Shown one piece after another: positions 53,241-60,817 of a stretch of 64,000 bases of DNA. The notes beneath the pieces are model-generated. The model was not told the origin of the DNA and did not search any database. It was given only the letters and a program-made list of their open reading frames with translations. Location of the stretch: NCBI RefSeq assembly GCF_004217565.1, contig NZ_SHLA01000001.1, positions 1,612,001-1,676,000 of the forward strand, given 5' to 3'. Each line of letters begins with the position of its first letter. The stretch's first letter is position 1. This DNA is from Zhihengliuella halotolerans. Its GTDB lineage: Bacteria; Actinomycetota; Actinomycetes; Actinomycetales; Micrococcaceae. The position numbers were made by a program, and so were the translations under genes.

Positions 53241-54254
53241 CTAGGCCTTCCGCGACTTCGGGTCCAGGGCGTCGCGCAGAGCGTCGCCCAGCATGATGAA
53301 GCTGAGCACCGTGATCGACAGGCCCAGCGCCGGCCAGAACAACATCTGCGGGTCCGCGCGGACGTGGGTCTGCGCCGCGTTGATGTCGTTGCCCCAGCTC
53401 ATGACGTTGGCGGGTAGGCCGATGCCCAAGAAGGACAGCGTGGCCTCGGCGACGATGTATGTGCCCAGCGAGATCGAGGCGACGACGATGATAGGCGCCA
53501 GCGAGTTCGGCAGTACGTGGCGCACCAGGGCACCGAACCTCGAGACGCCGAGGGACCGCGCCGCCGTGACGTAGTCAGCGCCCTTGGCCTCTATCACGGC
53601 GCCGCGCGTGATGCGGGCGACCTGCGGCCAGCCGAAAATAACGAGCGTCAAGATGACCGTCCACTCCGTACGATTATCGCGAAAAGCGGGAAGCTGCATG
53701 ATGACGATCGCGCCGAGGATCAACGGCAGCGCGAAGAATATGTCGCCCAATCGCGCGAGAATCGCATCCAGCCAGCCGCCGTAGTAGCCGGCCAAGGCGC
53801 CAAAGACGCCCCCGATAACGACGACGCCGATCGTCGTGAAGAGGCCGACCAGCACCGAAGCCTGCGCACCGAAGATCACCCGGGCATAGATGTCACAGCC
53901 CAGGGCGGTGAATCCGAACGGGTGACCGGCACGTGGGCCGGCTCCGGCGTCCTCAAGCAGGCAGTACCGCGGGTCGGCGGAGGCGAACAGCTGAGGGAAC
54001 GCCGCGACGAGGACGACCAGAAGAATCAGCACCGTAGAGATGATGAACAGCGGCTGTCTGCGCAGGTTCCGCCACGCCTCGGCCCAGAAGCTCAGCGGCT
54101 CGGTGGTCTGATTGACCGTATCGACGGCCTGCAGCGGGGTCTCGTCGAGCGGAGCCACAAAGTGCTCGATGCGGCGCTTGGAGACCTTGCCAGTGCGCTT
54201 CACGTCGCCGGCAGCCGCCGTGTTCGCGACAGTGTTGTCAGTGTTCTCAGGCAT
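53241..54254 (-). CDS. Oligopeptide-type ABC transporter permease (DppC/OppC)
   Basis: A 337-aa permease with a long polar N-terminus (about 70 residues), then six hydrophobic helices. The family motif DYVTAARSLGVSRFGALVRHVLPNSLAPIIV near residue 225 is the ATPase-coupling EAA-type loop, and LSFLGIGLPANVMSWGNDIN near 280 is the DppC hallmark. AGHPFGFTALGCDIYARVIFG near 110 is the OppC segment (typical G[HT]DxxGRD region). It overlaps the DppB-type gene by eight bases. Confidence 0.94.
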   Translation of the reverse strand: MPENTDNTVANTAAAGDVKRTGKVSKRRIEHFVAPLDETPLQAVDTVNQTTEPLSFWAEAWRNLRRQPLFIISTVLILLVVLVAAFPQLFASADPRYCLLEDAGAGPRAGHPFGFTALGCDIYARVIFGAQASVLVGLFTTIGVVVIGGVFGALAGYYGGWLDAILARLGDIFFALPLILGAIVIMQLPAFRDNRTEWTVILTLVIFGWPQVARITRGAVIEAKGADYVTAARSLGVSRFGALVRHVLPNSLAPIIVVASISLGTYIVAEATLSFLGIGLPANVMSWGNDINAAQTHVRADPQMLFWPALGLSITVLSFIMLGDALRDALDPKSRKA

Positions 54255-55173
54255 AACGGATCCTCGGGTCGAGCAGGGCGTAGATCATATCGACGACCAG
54301 GTTGGCGATGACGAAGACGAGGACGAGGATGCTGACGACTGCTACGGTCGTCGCTGTCTCGCCCTTGCCGATCGCGTCGAAGAGCAGACGGCCGATGCCC
54401 GGGACGTTGAACACGCCCTCGGTGACAATCGCGCCGCCCATGAGCATTCCCAGATCGGCGCCGAGGAAGGTCACCACGGGGATCAGGGAGTTGCGCATCA
54501 CGTGCACGACGATGACGCGCGTCCGGCTCAGGCCCTTGGCGCTCGCGGTGCGCACGTAGTCCGCCGAGATATTCTCGGAAATCGACGTGCGGGTCAGTCG
54601 AAGGACGTAGGCGAAGGAGACGAGGCCGAGCACTACGGCGGGCAGAATAAGGTCCCCCCATCCCGCACCGGCGCCGACTGTCGGTCGGACCCACTGGAGT
54701 TTCATGCCGAAGACGAACTGTAGGACGTAGCCGAGAACGAAGGTCGGTACGGCGATGACGATCAGCGAGAAGACCAGGACGGTCGAGTCGAAGAACTTGC
54801 CTTTGCGCAATCCCGCGATGACGCCGAAGGCCACACCAAAGACGGCCTCGATGCCGAGCGCCAGGACGGCGAGCCGGGCGGTGACCGGGAAGGCCTGGCC
54901 GATGACGTCGGATACCTCGCGGCCAGAGAAGGTCACGCCCATGTCGAGGGTGAGGAGGTTTTTGAGGTAGATGCCGTACTGGATCCAGAACGGCTGGTCC
55001 AGGTTGTACTGGGCGCGCAGTTGCGCCTCGACGGCCGGAGACATCGGCTTGCCGCCGGAGAGTGCGGCGATCGGGTCGCCTGACATGGAGAAGACCAGGA
55101 AGTACACCAGCAGCGTGGCGCCGATGAAGACCGGAACCATCTGCAGGAGTCTCTTGAGCATGTAGATCAGCAT
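54247..55173 (-). CDS. Oligopeptide-type ABC transporter permease (DppB/OppB)
   Basis: A 308-aa permease. The N-terminus (LIYMLKRLLQMVPVFIGATLLVYFLV) and the family motif ENISADYVRTASAKGLSRTRVIVVHVMRNSLIPVVTF (around residues 196-232) define the DppB class. The end (GIGRLLFDAI, VIANLVVDMIYALLDPRIRY) is also conserved. It lies about 100 bases after the binding-protein gene at 55271 and overlaps the DppC-type gene. A substrate of peptides is presumed from the family; nickel, glutathione or sugars are also carried by relatives. Confidence 0.94.
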   Translation of the reverse strand: MLIYMLKRLLQMVPVFIGATLLVYFLVFSMSGDPIAALSGGKPMSPAVEAQLRAQYNLDQPFWIQYGIYLKNLLTLDMGVTFSGREVSDVIGQAFPVTARLAVLALGIEAVFGVAFGVIAGLRKGKFFDSTVLVFSLIVIAVPTFVLGYVLQFVFGMKLQWVRPTVGAGAGWGDLILPAVVLGLVSFAYVLRLTRTSISENISADYVRTASAKGLSRTRVIVVHVMRNSLIPVVTFLGADLGMLMGGAIVTEGVFNVPGIGRLLFDAIGKGETATTVAVVSILVLVFVIANLVVDMIYALLDPRIRYA

Positions 55174-55270
55174 GTGAAGATTTCCTTAGGACGTGGCGAG
55201 GGCGGCGAAGAGGATTCCCCTCCGCCGCCCGCACCCTGAAGAACAGGAGTGATGTTTCCTGCGGTTCGTT

Positions 55271-56893
55271 CTACTCGACCGTCTCGATGTTGTAGTACAA
55301 CGGAACGCCGTCCCAGCCCTGCTCCACATTGGTCACGTCAGCGCTCCAGCCGGCCTGGTTGGCCTGGTACCAGAGCGGAAGGGCCGGCAGGTCCTCGAAG
55401 AGGATCTCCTGCGCCTCGTTGAAGAACTGCGCGCCCTCCTCGACACTGTCGGCCTGCAGGCCTTCCTGCAGCTTGGCGTCGAACTCCTCCGACGAGTAGC
55501 GGCCGTCGTTCGACGAGGCCCCCGTGCCGAAGAGCGGGCCGAGGAAGTTGTATAGCGACGGGTAGTCGGCCTGCCAACCGGCACGAGAGATTCCCTCGAG
55601 GCCGTCCTCGCTGACGATCTGGCGCATCTCCTGGAACGTGGAGATCGCGTCGAGCTCGGCCTCGATCTCCAGGTTGTTGCGCAGCTGATTAGTGATGGCC
55701 TCGATGTACTCGCGGTTGCCGGCACCGTCGACGTTCGAGGTGTACTTCAGCACCTTGCCCTCGGGCCACGGCGAAATCGCATCGGCTTCGTCCCAAAGTT
55801 CCTTGGCTTTCTTCGGATCGTATTCGAGGACCTCGCTGCCGGGGATGTCCTCGCTGTAGCCGTCGAGAACGGGCGCGGTGAATTCCTTGGCCACCTCCTT
55901 GGTGCCCTTGAACACGGTGTCGATGATCGCCTGACGGTCGATCGCCATAGAGATCGCCTGGCGCCGGAGCTTGCCCGGCTCGCCCTCAAACTCCTTGAGG
56001 TAGCCCGGGATCACCATGTTGGCGTTGCCGGCGTAGGCGCGCGACGAAGCGCGGCCTTCCAGGTCGTCCTCGTAGGTATCCAGCGCGTTCGGCGGCATCT
56101 GGTCCATCACGTCTAGGTGTCCACTGACCAGATCCTGGTAGCCAGACTCGTAGTTCTCGTAGATTGTGAACGTGATGCCGTTGTTCTTCGGCGCACGCGG
56201 TCCCTCGTAGTCCTCGTTAGGGACCAGCTCCATCTCGACGTTGTGCTGCCAGCCGTCCTCCGCAAGGATGTACGGCCCGTTCGTGACGGGCTGCTCGCCG
56301 AACGCGGCCATGTCCTCGAACGCGACCTCCGGCAGCGGCTTGTACGCTGAGTAGCCGAGGCGCAGCGGGAAATCGGACTCCGGCCCCATCAGCTCGACAG
56401 TGAAGGTTGTCTCATCGACCACGGTCAGCCCGGAAAGCTCGTCGGCGCCCTCTTCGTCGGAATCCTTGAAGCCCTTGATCGTGTTGAAGAAGTAGGAAGC
56501 TTTCTGCGCGTTGTCGGAATCAGCGCCGTAGTTCCAGGCGTCCACGAATGAGGAAGCCGTCACCGGAGAGCCGTCCGAGAACGTCTGGCCCTCCTTGAGC
56601 TTGACCGTCCACGTGACGTTGTCCTCGGACTCGACGGACTCGGCGAGTTCCTCCTGCAGGCTGCCGTCCTGCGCGTAGGAGTAGAGACCGGCGTAGATCA
56701 GGTCGACGACGCGGCCGCCGCCCACCTCGCTGGTACTCGTCGGGATGAGGCCGTTCTCCGGCTCGGTGTTGTGTGCAGTGACGACACCATCGGCAGCGGC
56801 GCCGCCGCCGTCACCGGATCCGCCGCAGGCGGTGAGTGCGAGGGCGAGCGCCGAGGTCACGGCGACGCCCTTCAAGACGCGGTTCATGCGCAT
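55271..56893 (-). CDS. Oligopeptide-type ABC transporter substrate-binding lipoprotein
   Basis: A 540-aa SBP_bac_5 protein. The N-terminal signal (MRMNRVLKGVAVTSALALALTAC) has lipobox LTAC with acylated Cys23. The mature chain has the family pattern: NTEPENGLIPTSTSEVGGGRVVDLIYAGLYSY, TFSDGSPVTASSFVDAWNYG near residue 107, and GPYILAEDGWQHNVEMELVPNEDY. It is the first gene of the transporter operon and lies behind a promoter at 57041-57069. The ATG (56891-56893) has AAGGAG upstream; a second in-frame ATG is two codons later. Confidence 0.93.
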   Translation of the reverse strand: MRMNRVLKGVAVTSALALALTACGGSGDGGGAAADGVVTAHNTEPENGLIPTSTSEVGGGRVVDLIYAGLYSYAQDGSLQEELAESVESEDNVTWTVKLKEGQTFSDGSPVTASSFVDAWNYGADSDNAQKASYFFNTIKGFKDSDEEGADELSGLTVVDETTFTVELMGPESDFPLRLGYSAYKPLPEVAFEDMAAFGEQPVTNGPYILAEDGWQHNVEMELVPNEDYEGPRAPKNNGITFTIYENYESGYQDLVSGHLDVMDQMPPNALDTYEDDLEGRASSRAYAGNANMVIPGYLKEFEGEPGKLRRQAISMAIDRQAIIDTVFKGTKEVAKEFTAPVLDGYSEDIPGSEVLEYDPKKAKELWDEADAISPWPEGKVLKYTSNVDGAGNREYIEAITNQLRNNLEIEAELDAISTFQEMRQIVSEDGLEGISRAGWQADYPSLYNFLGPLFGTGASSNDGRYSSEEFDAKLQEGLQADSVEEGAQFFNEAQEILFEDLPALPLWYQANQAGWSADVTNVEQGWDGVPLYYNIETVE

Positions 56894-56958
56894 TCAATAA
56901 CTCCTTGACAATTGGTGAGACGACGGCCGGCGGTTGTGAAGCAGGCCTTTCGCCCCCT

Positions 56959-56973
56959 CGCTGAAACTCAGCG
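56959..56973 (-). other. Short perfect hairpin in the binding-protein leader
   Basis: CGCTGA and TCAGCG flank AAC. It overlaps a second pairing of TGAAAC with GTTTCA a few bases on, so two alternative short stems are possible. It lies 66 bases upstream of the ATG at 56893. Confidence 0.4.
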
Positions 56974-56991
56974 TTTCAACCCCCGGAGCCT

Positions 56992-57013
56992 ACACCCGCC
57001 CGCGGGCAGGTGT
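56992..57013 (-). terminator. Imperfect hairpin downstream of the E2 gene
   Basis: ACACC and GGTGT flank the palindrome GCCCGCGGGC with one C/A mismatch on each side. It lies about 58 bases after the E2 stop codon, so it could end the 2-oxoacid dehydrogenase transcript. It is also inside the leader of the transporter operon if the promoter at 57041 is used. Confidence 0.45.
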
Positions 57014-57040
57014 GGGCCAGATCATGGGCCTGAAACAGAC

Positions 57041-57069
57041 AATTTATGACTTCGAAACGTTTGATGCAA
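57041..57069 (-). promoter_or_regulatory. Probable promoter of the oligopeptide-type transporter operon
   Basis: On the minus strand TTGCAT (57064-57069) and TAAATT (57041-57046) are 17 bases apart, in an AT-rich patch just past the E2 stop. The leader to the binding-protein ATG would be about 140 bases and contains two hairpins. Confidence 0.55.
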
Positions 57070-57070
57070 A

Positions 57071-58417
57071 TCACACAAGCGTGATAAGCGATGCCGGATC
57101 CCGCAGGATCCCCGCGATTCCGGCCAGGAATCGCGATGCCTGGGCCCCGTCGACCAGCCGGTGGTCGAAACTCAGGCTGAGCGTCATCACCTGTCGGAGG
57201 GCGACCTCGCCCCGGTACTCCCAGGGCTGCGACCGCACCTGGCCCATCGCCAGGATCCCGGCCTCGCCGGGGTTGATGATCGGGGTGCCGGCGTCGATGC
57301 CGAAGACCCCGATGTTGGTGATCGAGAAGGTTCCGGCCGCGAGTTCCTGCGGCGAGGTCTTGCCGTCCCGAGCCCGTTCGACGAGACCGCGCATCTGGCG
57401 CGCGAGCTCGGCCAGGTCCATCCGGTTCGCCGCCTTGATGTTCGGGACCAGCAGTCCGCGCGGCGTCGCCGCGGCGATGCCGAGATTCACGTCCGCGAAG
57501 CGGACGATCTCCCCCGCCGCGCCGTCCCACATGGAATTGAGCTCCGGGGTCCGCCCCAGCCACAGGCAGGCCGCTTTGGCCACGAGCGTCAACGGGGTCA
57601 GCTTGAGACCCTCGAACTCGCGCGATCGGCGCAACCGCTCCAGCAGTTCCATGCTCTCGGTGACATCTACCGTCAGGAACTCGGTCGCGTGCGGCGCCGT
57701 GAAAGCGCTGTCGACCATGGCCGCTGCCATCGCCTTCTGCACGCCGGAGATCCGCACCCGCTCCTGGCCGGGGGCCGCCACGGCGGTGGCCGGCTCGGCC
57801 TCCGGCGCGCTCGCCGCGGAGCCGGCGGCCCGCACGTCATCGCGCGTGATCAGCCCGTCGGGCCCACTCCCCACGAGCCTCTCGAGGTCGATCCCGAGAT
57901 CGCGGGCCAGCTTGCGCACCGGGGGCGTCGAGCGCGGACGCTCGGCGGGCCGTGCGGGCTGGTCAGCCGACTGATCAGCGGCCGGCTCCGCGACGGCGGC
58001 TGGCGCCGCGCCGCTCGGCGCCTGGGCGCCGGCGGCGGGCACAGCCGTACGACGGCGACGCGTCGGCCGGGCCCCGGTCTCCACCGCGGCCCCGTAGCCG
58101 ACCAGATTCGGTTCGCGGATCGGCGTCGTACTGGCGTTGGCGCCGCCGGACGGGGCGTCTTTCCCGGCCGGGGCGGCGCCCTCGACCTCGATCGCGATGA
58201 TCGGCTTGCCGACCTCGACCACCGTTCCCGGCTCGGCATAGATCTTCGCGACGGTGCCCGCGTAGGGGCTCGGGATCTCGACGACCGCCTTGGCCGTCTC
58301 GACGTCGGCGATCACCTGATTCAGCGCGACCGTCTCCCCCTCGGCGACCTTCCACGCCAACACCTCGGACTCCGTCAGGCCCTCGCCCAGGTCCGGAAGA
58401 TTGAAAACCTTCAGCAT
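57071..58417 (-). CDS. 2-oxoacid dehydrogenase complex, dihydrolipoyl acyltransferase (E2)
   Basis: A 448-aa E2 subunit. The single lipoyl domain is N-terminal, with the lipoylated Lys43 in DVETAKAVVEIPSPYAGTV. A peripheral-subunit-binding domain follows at residues ~165-200 (VRKLARDLGIDLERLVGSGPDGLITRDDV), after an Ala/Pro-rich linker. The C-terminal catalytic domain has the active-site motif SFDHRLVDGAQASRFL with His419. E2 transfers the acyl group from E1-bound hydroxyethyl- or acyl-TPP to CoA. It overlaps the E1beta gene by seven bases. Sequence alone does not separate branched-chain from pyruvate E2; the leucine genes at 38-44 kb favour branched-chain. Confidence 0.93.
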   Translation of the reverse strand: MLKVFNLPDLGEGLTESEVLAWKVAEGETVALNQVIADVETAKAVVEIPSPYAGTVAKIYAEPGTVVEVGKPIIAIEVEGAAPAGKDAPSGGANASTTPIREPNLVGYGAAVETGARPTRRRRTAVPAAGAQAPSGAAPAAVAEPAADQSADQPARPAERPRSTPPVRKLARDLGIDLERLVGSGPDGLITRDDVRAAGSAASAPEAEPATAVAAPGQERVRISGVQKAMAAAMVDSAFTAPHATEFLTVDVTESMELLERLRRSREFEGLKLTPLTLVAKAACLWLGRTPELNSMWDGAAGEIVRFADVNLGIAAATPRGLLVPNIKAANRMDLAELARQMRGLVERARDGKTSPQELAAGTFSITNIGVFGIDAGTPIINPGEAGILAMGQVRSQPWEYRGEVALRQVMTLSLSFDHRLVDGAQASRFLAGIAGILRDPASLITLV

Positions 58418-59445
58418 CCTGCACCCCCGGACAGCGAGTTCGGGCGTTCCATGACGCGGTCGATCCCGTCCAGGATCCGGTCCAGGTCAGGCAGGTGATG
58501 CTCTTCCAACTTCGATGGCGGATACGGGATATCGAATCCGGTCACGCGTACTGGAGGCTGCTCGAGATGATAGAAGCAGCGCTCCGTCAGACTCGCCGCG
58601 ATCTCGGCGCCCAAGCCCCCGAACTGGCCGGCCTCGTGCGTGATCACCACGCGGCCCGTCTTGCGGACCGAGGCCTCCACTGGAGCGAAGTCGATGGGCG
58701 AGAGCGAGCGCAGGTCGATCACCTCCACCGAGATGCCCTCGTCCCCCGCAGCGGCCGCGACGTCGACCGCGGTCTTCACGAGCGGCCCGTACGTCACGAG
58801 CGTGACGTCAGTCCCGGGGACGACGACGTTCGCCGCGCCCAGCGGCAGCTCAGCCAGGTCGACACCCTCGTCGACCTCACCCTTCTCGTGGTACCGGCGC
58901 TTCGGCTCGAAATAGATCACGGGATCGTCACACGCGATGGCCTGCCGGATCATCACGTGCGCATCCTGCGGGTTCGACGGCGAGACGACGCGCAGGCCGG
59001 CGGTGTGCGCAAAGTACGCCTCCGGCGACTCCGAGTGGTGTTCGGGCGAGCCGATGCCGCCGCCGAACGGGATGCGGATCGTCAGCGGCATGCTCACGCG
59101 GCCCCGGGTGCGGTATCGCAGCTTCGCGACCTGGCTGACGATCTGGTCGAAGGCCGGGTACACAAAGCCGTCGAACTGGATCTCGACGACGGGGCGGAAC
59201 CCGCGGTAGGCCAGGCCGACGGCGGTTCCCACGATGCCCGACTCGGCCAGCGGCGAGTCGATCACGCGCTCCGGGCCGAACTCCTGCTGGAGCCCGTCCG
59301 TAACACGGAAGACGCCGCCGAGCGTGCCGACGTCCTCCCCCATGACCAGGACCTTGTCGTCGGCCGCCAGCGCGTGGTGCAGCCCGCGGTTGATGGCCTT
59401 GCCCAGTGTGAGCGTGCCGGTTGCGGTGGTCTGGGTGTCCATCAT
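58411..59445 (-). CDS. 2-oxoacid dehydrogenase E1 component, beta subunit
   Basis: A 344-aa transketolase-like E1beta. Signature parts: LTLGKAINRGLHHALAADDKVLVMGEDVGTLGGVFRVTDGL near residue 10-50, ERVIDSPLAESGIVGTAVGLAYRGFRPVVEIQFDGFVYPAFDQIVSQ near 60-105, and GSPEHHSESPEAYFAHTAGLRVVSPSNPQDA near 130-160. The ATG at 59443-59445 overlaps the E1alpha stop (ATGA); a second ATG follows at once. It pairs with E1alpha to form the TPP-dependent decarboxylase. The gene order E1alpha-E1beta-E2 and the overlaps show a single operon. Confidence 0.94.
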   Translation of the reverse strand: MMDTQTTATGTLTLGKAINRGLHHALAADDKVLVMGEDVGTLGGVFRVTDGLQQEFGPERVIDSPLAESGIVGTAVGLAYRGFRPVVEIQFDGFVYPAFDQIVSQVAKLRYRTRGRVSMPLTIRIPFGGGIGSPEHHSESPEAYFAHTAGLRVVSPSNPQDAHVMIRQAIACDDPVIYFEPKRRYHEKGEVDEGVDLAELPLGAANVVVPGTDVTLVTYGPLVKTAVDVAAAAGDEGISVEVIDLRSLSPIDFAPVEASVRKTGRVVITHEAGQFGGLGAEIAASLTERCFYHLEQPPVRVTGFDIPYPPSKLEEHHLPDLDRILDGIDRVMERPNSLSGGAGC

Positions 59446-60566
59446 GCTTTCCCTTCCGCATCGGAGGAGAAGAGGTCCTGATAGCGGCCGTACTGCTCGC
59501 GCTGTCGCTCCAGCCAGGAGTGGTCCTCGGCGTACACGTTCTCGAAGACGGCCTGCCACTCGGGGTCGGCCATCGTGGTGATCCCGTGGCGGAGTTTCTC
59601 GGCGACGTCGTCCGCGCGGTGCTGGGCGGCCTCACGGAAGCCGTCGACGGCCATTCCGCGCGTATGCAGGTACGCCTCGATCCGCGTGATCGGATCCTTC
59701 TCCTTCCACTCCTCCAGTTCAGCGGCGTCGCGGTACCGGGTCGGGTCGTCCGCCGTCGTGTGCGGGCCCATCCGGTAGGTCACGGCCTCGATGAACGTCG
59801 GACCGTCTCCGGCTCGGGCGCGCTCCAGGGCCATGCGCGTCGCAGCCATCGTCGCGAGGACGTCGTTGCCGTCGATGCGCAGGTGCTCGATGCCGAACCC
59901 GTCGGCACGCTGGGCGATCGGCACGCGCGTCTGCAGCCCCACGGGCTCGGAGATCGCCCACTGGTTGTTCTGGCAGAAGAAGACGACGGGGGCTTGGTAG
60001 CTCGCGGCGAACGCGAGGGCCTCGTTCACGTCGCCCTGCGTGATCGCACCGTCGCCGAAGTACGCCACGGACGCCTGGGTGCCGCCGTCAAACTTCACAC
60101 CCATGGCGTACCCGGTCGCGTGCAGCGTCTGCGCACCGATGATGATCTGCGGCGTGGCCATGTTGATGCCGTACGGGTCCCACCCGCTGGACGCGTTGCC
60201 GCGCCAGACCGTGAGCAGGTCGTCGAGGTCGACGCCGCGGCAATAGGCGACGCCGTTTTCGCGGTAAGAGGTGAAGACGAAGTCGTCCTCGCGCAGGGCC
60301 CGGGCGGAGCCGACCTGCGCGGCTTCCTGGCCGAGGAGCGGGGGCCAGAGGGCCAGTTCGCCCTGACGTTGCAGGGCCGTGGCCTCGGTGTCGATGCGGC
60401 GCACGGCCACCATGTCGACGTAGAGGTCCGCAACGGCGTCGTCATTGACGTCCGCGAGCATCGCGTCGAAGGCCGCGTGCCGGTGGCGCGTGCCGTCCGG
60501 CGCCACGAGTTGAATCGGTTCGGAGGAGGCGGTGTCCGCCATGGTCAATAGATCTTCTCGGGACAT
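59442..60566 (-). CDS. 2-oxoacid dehydrogenase E1 component, alpha subunit
   Basis: A 374-aa TPP-binding subunit. The TPP motif runs from GDGAITQGDVNEALAFAASYQAPVVFFCQNNQWAIS (residues ~172-207), with the canonical GDG and the NN that binds the diphosphate metal ion. YRMGPHTTADDPTRYRD near residue 270 is the phosphorylation-loop region of the family. SYRENGVAYCRGVDLDDLLTVWRG near 95-120 is also typical. The ATG 60564-60566 has GGGAG at good spacing. It is the first gene of the E1alpha-E1beta-E2 operon. No E3 (lipoamide dehydrogenase) gene is in the window. Confidence 0.94.
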   Translation of the reverse strand: MSREDLLTMADTASSEPIQLVAPDGTRHRHAAFDAMLADVNDDAVADLYVDMVAVRRIDTEATALQRQGELALWPPLLGQEAAQVGSARALREDDFVFTSYRENGVAYCRGVDLDDLLTVWRGNASSGWDPYGINMATPQIIIGAQTLHATGYAMGVKFDGGTQASVAYFGDGAITQGDVNEALAFAASYQAPVVFFCQNNQWAISEPVGLQTRVPIAQRADGFGIEHLRIDGNDVLATMAATRMALERARAGDGPTFIEAVTYRMGPHTTADDPTRYRDAAELEEWKEKDPITRIEAYLHTRGMAVDGFREAAQHRADDVAEKLRHGITTMADPEWQAVFENVYAEDHSWLERQREQYGRYQDLFSSDAEGKA

Positions 60567-60755
60567 GATGTCTCCCTATGCATCAGCGCTGTCCGCCGCA
60601 TCGGAGCCCGAGCTTGTGGCCGGCACCGGTGTGCGAACGATGTGGCTGGTCACCACACCTACCTGTGACGATACTCACAGTCGGCGGATGCGGCAACGAC
60701 CGCGCGCGGCGCGGCAACGCCATCGTCGTCCCCGGGGCAGGCCTGGGCACGCAAA

Positions 60756-60795
60756 AGCCGGTGCCCGGCACGATTTCTCGCGCCGGGCACCGGCT
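60756..60795 (-). terminator. Intrinsic terminator of the DUF485-actP operon
   Basis: AGCCGGTGCCCGGC (60756-60769) pairs with GCCGGGCACCGGCT (60782-60795): a perfect 14-bp stem with a 12-nt loop. On the minus strand it is followed at once by TTT from 60755 on. It begins 23 bases past the actP stop. Confidence 0.8.
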
Positions 60796-60817
60796 CTTGG
60801 GGTCCCTGACGTGGGCG

